Of a DNA stretch of 64,000 nucleotides, positions 58,918 to 64,000 are shown one piece after another. Below the pieces are notes generated by a model. The model was not told the origin of the DNA and made no database searches. It worked only from the letters and a program-made list of their open reading frames with translations. Source of the stretch: Candidatus Aalborgicola danicus. GTDB taxonomy: Bacteria; Pseudomonadota; Gammaproteobacteria; Burkholderiales; Burkholderiaceae_C. Each line of letters starts with the position of its first letter. The stretch's first letter is position 1. A program made the translations under genes and the position numbers. Location of the stretch: positions 62,001 through 126,000 of the forward strand of contig JADJBC010000001.1 in assembly GCA_016703945.1 (NCBI GenBank), read 5' to 3'.

Positions 58918-60207
58918 TTATATCTCCAGCGTCACGTTGGTTTTTGGCTGGGTCACACACAAAAGGCAACTGCCGGCCTCGGGGTCGCAGTCGGGCGTTT
59001 GGCTATAGGCCACCTCACCCGCGCGAATCACCGTTTGGCAACTGCCACAACTGCCCGCGCGGCAACCCGAGTTGACTGCAATGCCATGGGCTTCCGCGAA
59101 GTCCAGCAAGTTTCCACTGCCAGGGGTCCACGCCACCTGGCGAGCCGACTTGGAGAAACTGACCACGATCGCTTCTGTGGATGCGGATGTACTCAGACTT
59201 GCCCGTTGGGATGCCTTGCGGGGAATGGAGGCTGGGCCAAACGCCTCATAGTGAATGTGGCTGTCTGCAACGCCCCAGTCTTCCAGCGCCGGCACCAGAC
59301 TCTGCAACATGGGTGTTGGCCCACACAGGTAGAAGTGAAAGTGTTTGAGTGGCAACACCGTACGCAACAACGCCACGTCTACACGGCCATGGTGTATGTG
59401 TGTGCCTATCCCCGCAGGCATCGCAGTGTCCCCCGCCCGTGATTGGCTGAAACAAACATGCAGATGAACGTTGGCATGCGCCGCCGCCAGCGCTTGCAGA
59501 TGGGGCCACATGACCAACTCCGAGCCATCACGCACGCCGTAAAAGAGCCAGACCTCGCGTGTTGGCTGCGCAGCCACACACCAGTTGAGCATGCTTAACA
59601 TGGGCGTGATACCGATGCCACCTGCAATCAAAACCACCGGCGCGTCGCCCAGGTCGATATGAAAGTGGCCCGACGGCGCGCGGACGCGTACAACACTGCC
59701 CAAGCCCACATGGTCATGAAAATAATTGGAAGACCGCCCCGGTGCGTACCCGCTGCCACCAGGCGCAGGCACCCGTTTGATGGATATGCGGTAGGTGGCG
59801 GACTGCGGCGAGTCTGACAGCGAATAACACCGAACCACTGGCGCGGGGGCGGCGCCTGATAGCGACGCAATATCCAATTGAAACGTGAGGAACTGGCCCG
59901 GCAGGAATGGCGGCAATGCCAAGCCATCTTGTGGCTTGAGATAGAACGAACAAACCTGCTGACTGGCATCTTCAAAGCGCTTGTCGACGATCTGGAAGGC
60001 GCGCCAACCAGGCCAGGCAACTGGGGCTGCTGGATGCACAGCGGTACGGACGATGCCAGCACCATCTTCGGCAACATCGCCCTCCACTACTGATGTACGC
60101 AAGGCAAGGTAATCCTGCCAGTGGCGAAGAAAACCGATACCCAGGTAGATGGCGACCTGAAGCAGAACCCCCCCTGCAATCCAGACCACTAATTGAAGCG
60201 ATGTCAT
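58918..60207 (-). CDS. flavin reductase with C-terminal 2Fe-2S ferredoxin domain
   Basis: The 429-residue protein has one N-terminal membrane helix. A ferredoxin-NADP reductase-like FAD domain follows (PFLPGQFLTFQL, RCYSLSDSPQS), then an NAD-binding domain (VLIAGGIGITPMLSMLNWCV, FYLCGPTPMLQSL). A plant-type 2Fe-2S domain (NSGCRAGSCGSCQTVIRAGE, CLLCVTQPKT) ends the protein. The set resembles Vanillate O-demethylase reductase and NqrF-like enzymes. It leads the operon with the cytochrome b561-like and eight-haem genes, suggesting electron flow from NAD(P)H to haem carriers. The terminal acceptor is not visible. Confidence 0.9.
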   Translation of the reverse strand: MTSLQLVVWIAGGVLLQVAIYLGIGFLRHWQDYLALRTSVVEGDVAEDGAGIVRTAVHPAAPVAWPGWRAFQIVDKRFEDASQQVCSFYLKPQDGLALPPFLPGQFLTFQLDIASLSGAAPAPVVRCYSLSDSPQSATYRISIKRVPAPGGSGYAPGRSSNYFHDHVGLGSVVRVRAPSGHFHIDLGDAPVVLIAGGIGITPMLSMLNWCVAAQPTREVWLFYGVRDGSELVMWPHLQALAAAHANVHLHVCFSQSRAGDTAMPAGIGTHIHHGRVDVALLRTVLPLKHFHFYLCGPTPMLQSLVPALEDWGVADSHIHYEAFGPASIPRKASQRASLSTSASTEAIVVSFSKSARQVAWTPGSGNLLDFAEAHGIAVNSGCRAGSCGSCQTVIRAGEVAYSQTPDCDPEAGSCLLCVTQPKTNVTLEI

Positions 60208-60328
60208 AACACCTGTAGCGTAGCCCCGCTACCTTAAGCCTTGCTTATCAAATATCAAACCCGCGTCACATCGGGCACCACCGTCCCTACAATCGTCGGA
60301 GACCCTCATCGCAAGCCCGTGCACACCC

Positions 60329-61084
60329 ATGTCCAACTTTGACAGACGTACTGCCATCCGAATTGCTCTGGTCAGTGTTGCCATGGCCTTCCTGGCGGGA
60401 CCTATTGCGTGGTTTCTGGCACTGGAACGTGCAGAAGAAAGCGTCGTTGCGTTGGCCAACGAAGAATCGGGGCGGTTGTTGCACCGTTTTGACTCGATCA
60501 ATCTGAGCGGGCCACAAGCAGAAGAACATGCACAGGCTGCAGCCTATGCCATCGCCGGTGGTCTGTTTGACATCGCTGAAATCTATGACACCAAAGGCAG
60601 GAAACTCGCCGAGTCGCTGACAGCGGAGGGCCATGCGGTGGAACCCCAACTGCCCAGTCATGGGACGCCCCACTACCAAAACGCCTCCTACGAAAGCCTC
60701 AAACCCGGGCCTAACCTCTGGATCTTGCGTGTGTTTGTTCCACTGCGTAATTCGGCAACCGACCTCACGGCGCTGATGGCCGGTTTTGCGTCACTCGCCT
60801 GTGGTGCCGTGCTGTACATGGTGCTCGTGAACGACGCCATGCAATCCCTGATTGTGGGCAGCTTTCTACACGACGTCGGCAAGATCGGTATTCCAGACGC
60901 CATTCTCCTGAAACCCGGTCGACTCGACAACACCGAAATGGGCACCATGCGCACCCACGTGGCACAGGGAGAAAACATTGTTGGCGGGATTAACTGGCCC
61001 GCATCAGTGAGGACGACGCGCGTCGTCTGCTGGAAGAGTGGGTTCGTGTGCACTTCGGCATCTGAAACCCATAGTCGGCCATAA
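60329..61084 (+). pseudogene. truncated HD-GYP/sensor-type gene
   Basis: The 251-residue frame begins with a membrane segment (ALVSVAMAFLAGPIAWFLAL), a periplasmic sensor part and a second membrane segment (AGFASLACGAVLYMVLV). It then jumps to SLIVGSFLHDVGKIGIPDAI, LLKPGRLDN and HVAQGENIVGG. These are the HD block and the next helix of HD-GYP c-di-GMP phosphodiesterases, but the start of the domain and everything after (including the GYP motif) are missing. The tail (NWPASVRTTRVVC...) is out of frame. Another frame there ends ARISEDDARRLLEEWVRVHF, which looks like the C-terminus of a different protein. Deletions on both sides of the HD block make it inactive. Confidence 0.6.
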
Positions 61085-61168
61085 ACACTGGCCCGACTCT
61101 TCTCCCACTTCACTGTTGACCACAGGGTGGGATAGTCCCCATGGATCAAAGCAAATAGTTCACCGACA

Positions 61169-62080
61169 ATGCGCATCCAGGGGCGGCGTGTGGTGCGCCA
61201 ATGCCCCCACCCCACAGGAGACACTTTGCCCCCGGTTTCGCCAGCTGCCAAAGGTTATGTCTATGCGCGATTGAGACGCCTGGGCTTGTCTGACGCCATC
61301 GCAGCACAAACAGCGCCGCTGATCAAAGTCCAATCGTTTGGGGTTGGCAAGAAATTGTGGGCCAAGGGTGCTGAAGTCCAGCACTGGCAATACATCATGG
61401 ACGGTCTTGTGTCAGCGTCCATCCCCACCACCAACTCGGAGTCCACGCCCATTTCCGTCTATGGCAAAGGCGCGTGGTTTGGCGAGCAGGCCATCATCAA
61501 CCGCAAACCCAGCTTTGCCGACTATGTCAGCCTGACGGCTACCGAGGTTTTGTGCATGCCTGCCAGCACGTTTGACACGCTGTTTATCCAGGAGCCAGGT
61601 TTTGCCCGATATGTGGCCAAGTTGATGGCCTGGCGAGTACAAAAGACTTCTGAGACGTTGACCTTGATGAAGCTCGGCAACCCTTGCCTGCGGGTGGTCA
61701 TGGGTCTGGCGCAATTTGCCGAAGCTCTGGCCCACCGTTCGGAGCGGCCACCCACAGTGGCCTTTGGCGACGGTCTGGAGCTGCCCGTTGCGCAAAGTAC
61801 ACTGGCTTCCTTGTGCGGTGTATCACGCACGCTGTTTTCAGAACACGTGCAGCAACTCGCCCAACATGGCTGGCTGGAGCTTTCTTATGGCAAGCTTGAA
61901 ATATTGAACGTGTCGACCTGGCACCGGTTTGCCAGGCGCCAGCGTGAAGACAGCTTCAACGCCCTCAACCCCACCAGCTCGGATCTGCTGGCTGTATTTC
62001 AAGAACTGGATCAGGCCTTGCCGTCACCGTCGGAGTTTCAACGCTTAGAGCGCCGTGCGCTCGGCGATTCAAGGCCGTAA
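61169..62080 (+). CDS. Crp/Fnr-family transcription regulator
   Basis: The protein has a cNMP-binding-type domain (FGVGKKLWAKGAEVQHWQYI, GAWFGEQAIINRKPSFADYV) and a C-terminal winged helix (LPVAQSTLASLCGVSRTLFS with recognition SRTLFSEHVQQL). ATG 61169 gives 303 residues. A TTG at 61226, preceded by AGGAG at the right distance, would give 284 residues and is equally likely. The 3' end overlaps the convergent EAL-type gene by 116 bases, so transcripts from both sides must share it. Confidence 0.85.
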   Translation: MRIQGRRVVRQCPHPTGDTLPPVSPAAKGYVYARLRRLGLSDAIAAQTAPLIKVQSFGVGKKLWAKGAEVQHWQYIMDGLVSASIPTTNSESTPISVYGKGAWFGEQAIINRKPSFADYVSLTATEVLCMPASTFDTLFIQEPGFARYVAKLMAWRVQKTSETLTLMKLGNPCLRVVMGLAQFAEALAHRSERPPTVAFGDGLELPVAQSTLASLCGVSRTLFSEHVQQLAQHGWLELSYGKLEILNVSTWHRFARRQREDSFNALNPTSSDLLAVFQELDQALPSPSEFQRLERRALGDSRP

Positions 62081-62870
62081 CGGGTTCCGCGCCGGGGCTA
62101 CCGAGGAAGTAGCCTTGGGCCAGACTCACTCCCAGCTCCCGCAAGACCTGCATTTCACTTTCGTTTTCCACCGACTTTGCGACGAGCAACCCGCCGTGTT
62201 TGCGCGTCAAGCGGACCATGCTGGCCACCGCATCGCGGTGGTCGGGGTTGCGATGGATGTTGGACGTCCAGCGCGGAGCCATCTTGATCAGATTGGGCAG
62301 AACCTTGGACCAGACCCGCATGCTGGAGTCGGTCGCTTTGAAATCATCCAGCGCAATCGCCATGCCCGCCGCCCGCAAGGGCCGCAGCGCGGCAACCAGC
62401 GCGTCAACGGAGGACAGGCGGGTGTAACCTGCGAGGTCGATCCCCATGCGCGCCGGAGGCAACTTGTGTTTGCGCAACAGCTGCAACAAAGAATCAATGG
62501 CGTCGGACTCATGCAGTTGCACCAGCGTTTGGGCGCTCACATTGACAAATAACATGCCCTTGCCACGCTCCGCCAACCAGCACCCAATGACATGGTCCAC
62601 ACAGGTCAATTCCAGCTGCTTCTGACAGTGCTGTGCTTTGGCGGCTCCCATCAGACCATCAAACGACATTTCGGCAACACTCCGCGGAACCCGCACCAGG
62701 CCTTCATGCCCCATGATGGCGCCAGTGCGCAGCTCAACCATCGGCTGGAACACCGCGCCAAGTGACCGTTTCTCAAGAACGGCACGCACATAGGGCACGC
62801 CGGTACCCTTGCGGACATGCCACCAGTGCTGCAAATTTTGTGTCCAGAGGCGCATGGTGTTGGTTTTCAT
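61965..62870 (-). CDS. degenerate EAL-domain protein
   Basis: The 301-residue protein has the EAL fold (PYVRAVLEKRSLGAVFQPMV...), but catalytic positions are changed. EAL is EGL (GHEGLVR), the Glu of IELTE is Asp (MGIDLAGY), DDFGTGYSS is DDFKATDSS, and AEGVE is AKSVE. Asn in FVNVSAQ and Lys in LIKMAP remain. It probably lost phosphodiesterase activity and may act as a c-di-GMP or partner-binding regulator. It overlaps the 3' end of the Crp/Fnr gene by 116 bases on the opposite strand. Confidence 0.8.
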   Translation of the reverse strand: MKTNTMRLWTQNLQHWWHVRKGTGVPYVRAVLEKRSLGAVFQPMVELRTGAIMGHEGLVRVPRSVAEMSFDGLMGAAKAQHCQKQLELTCVDHVIGCWLAERGKGMLFVNVSAQTLVQLHESDAIDSLLQLLRKHKLPPARMGIDLAGYTRLSSVDALVAALRPLRAAGMAIALDDFKATDSSMRVWSKVLPNLIKMAPRWTSNIHRNPDHRDAVASMVRLTRKHGGLLVAKSVENESEMQVLRELGVSLAQGYFLGSPGAEPVTALNRRAHGALSVETPTVTARPDPVLEIQPADPSWWG

Positions 62871-62976
62871 GGCGGGCTTGGGTGTGGTGAGTTGTTGTTG
62901 TTTGCATTACACAGACAATAAATAACGCAAGCAAACCCAACCGTCCACCGCTGAACAATCTACCAAAAGACGCCTT

Positions 62977-64000
62977 TTAGACCATAGCCGCCAACTCTGT
63001 CAAACCGATTGGAGGACGCACTTTCCAAGGGACCACATACGTGCGCGTGGCCAAGCCCTGTGCAATGCGCTCCATTTGCTTGCGCTCGCCGGCCAAACGC
63101 GCTTGCAACACCGGGTCTCGCGTGTCCGTGACCAGAACGCTCCTATTGATGACCCAGGCAAATGGCTCAATCTGTGCCCGACGCAAATCCTCTTGCAAGG
63201 CTTGGGCTTGTGACACGGGAGTGATCTCGGGCAGCGTCACCAGAATGATCTTGGTATAGGCCGGGTCCTGCAGCCGCATCAGCGGCGTGACCATGCGCCC
63301 GGCTGAGTGGCCTTCAAACTCGCGCACCATCTGGCGGTGGTAGGCACCGGTGGCATCCATCAGCAACAGCGAGTGGCCTGTGGGCGCGGTGTCCAACACC
63401 ACAAAGGCGCTGCGTGCCTCGCTCACCACCTTGGAGAAGGCGTGGAACACCGCCACCTCTTCGGTGCAAGGCGAACGCAGGTCCTCCAACATCAGATCTC
63501 TCTCCGCAGCGCTCAGCCCGGCACCCTTGGTTGCCATGATCTTGTCCACATAGCGCTGGGTCTCCGCGACGGGGTCTATGCGATCCACCCGCAAGCCCTC
63601 TAAGGCGCCATCCAGCGTGACGGCCAAGTGAGCGGCGGGGTCGGTAGTGCTCAGATGCACGCTTTTTCCGCGCTGCACCAAGCCAATGGCCAGCGCTGCG
63701 GCGATGGTGGTCTTGCCAACGCCACCCTTGCCCATGACCATGATCAGCCCCTTGCCAGCCTGGGCCAACGCATCGGCCAGAGCTTCCAGCCCGGTCCCCT
63801 GCTCCAGGGGCTGGGGGGTCGCCGTCGGTGGGGTCGGCGCCGCCGCCTGAGCGCTGCCCAACAGGGCACGCAATGCCGACAGGCCCACGGTGTCAAACGG
63901 ACGCAGCGGAACCTGGTCTTGCGGCAGAGCCAACAGATTGTTGGGCATCGCGGCCAACGCCTGCACGCCCAAGGCCTCGATGGCAACGGCGATGGCATCA
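62977..64000 (-). CDS. arsA: ArsA-type arsenite efflux ATPase (N-terminal part beyond window)
   Basis: The visible part (over 330 residues, frame open through the right edge) has Walker A MVMGKGGVGKTTIAAALAIG, STTDPAAHLAVTLDG, and the ArsA signature VVLDTAPTGHSLLLMDATGA. It ends EITPVSQAQALQEDLRRAQI with FAWVINRSV. ArsA energises the ArsB pump that expels arsenite or antimonite. The segment before the P-loop contains a Pro/Thr linker (AAAPTPPTATPQP) joining to a preceding half, as in two-domain ArsA, so this is probably the A2 half. No arsB or arsD gene is in the window. Confidence 0.85.
   Translation of the reverse strand, partial: DAIAVAIEALGVQALAAMPNNLLALPQDQVPLRPFDTVGLSALRALLGSAQAAAPTPPTATPQPLEQGTGLEALADALAQAGKGLIMVMGKGGVGKTTIAAALAIGLVQRGKSVHLSTTDPAAHLAVTLDGALEGLRVDRIDPVAETQRYVDKIMATKGAGLSAAERDLMLEDLRSPCTEEVAVFHAFSKVVSEARSAFVVLDTAPTGHSLLLMDATGAYHRQMVREFEGHSAGRMVTPLMRLQDPAYTKIILVTLPEITPVSQAQALQEDLRRAQIEPFAWVINRSVLVTDTRDPVLQARLAGERKQMERIAQGLATRTYVVPWKVRPPIGLTELAAMV

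Overview
The window looks like a chromosomal segment of a betaproteobacterium, most likely a member of the Comamonadaceae near Rhodoferax or Polaromonas. This is inferred from the gene order hrcA/nadK/recN/rapZ, the order mutM/TPR/lolB/ispE/tRNA-Gln/prs/rplY/pth, the codon usage, and protein sequences typical of that family. It has two halves: an accessory region (about 1-19,100) and an ordinary core chromosome (about 19,120-64,000) with metabolic and signalling clusters.

Region 1, about 1-7,500, is a decaying mobile-element zone. It starts with a phage-type HGGxSTG gene, followed by at least three frameshifted phage-derived pseudogenes, one resembling the large polyvalent proteins of phages. 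It also holds a secreted RCC1-repeat protein on the minus strand, a ParB-like fragment, three strong terminator hairpins, and two intact but uncharacterised genes (6256-7203 and 7220-7504).

Region 2, 7,709-18,027, is a complete type I-E CRISPR-Cas locus on the minus strand. The order is cas3, cse1, cse2, cas7, cas5, cas6e, cas1, cas2, then a short leader with an IHF-like site and an array of 26 repeats and 25 spacers. The cas genes overlap or nearly touch and look like one operon. All catalytic motifs I could check are present, so the system looks functional. Beyond it, 18,359-18,941 holds a broken excisionase-like gene and a broken small island gene. A tRNA gene with anticodon CAU (19,122-19,198) lies just after them with its 3' end facing the accessory region. 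This suggests the whole left part is a degraded tRNA-anchored island that kept the CRISPR system.

Region 3, 19,234-42,943, is housekeeping: heat-shock repressor, NAD kinase, RecN, RapZ, the oxidised-guanine repair enzymes MutY and MutM flanking a dynamin-like GTPase, envelope biogenesis (TPR protein, LolB), isoprenoid and PRPP synthesis, ribosomal protein L25, peptidyl-tRNA hydrolase, CoaD, RsmD and FtsY. Two cyclic-di-GMP proteins lie among them (cNMP-binding/EAL at 34264 and membrane PAS-GGDEF-EAL at 37568).

Region 4, 43,483-51,576, is an alpha-glucan utilisation cluster: GH31 alpha-glucosidase, GH13 amylase, a divergent pullulanase and an aldo/keto reductase. The GH31/GH13 junction contains an abnormal G/C homopolymer tract that looks like an assembly error. 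Region 5, 51,642-64,000, holds a Crp/Fnr regulator, a condensation-fold acyltransferase, a MalT/LAL-type LuxR regulator, an electron-transfer operon (flavin/2Fe-2S reductase, membrane protein, eight-haem cytochrome c), a truncated HD-GYP gene, a second Crp/Fnr regulator overlapping a degenerate EAL gene, and the 3' part of an arsA-like ATPase that runs off the right edge.

A dispersed repeat of about 50 bp occurs at least four times (29462, 33655, 42977, 47750). In two cases it is read in the same frame as the hydrophobic core of a signal peptide, which is the least expected observation here.
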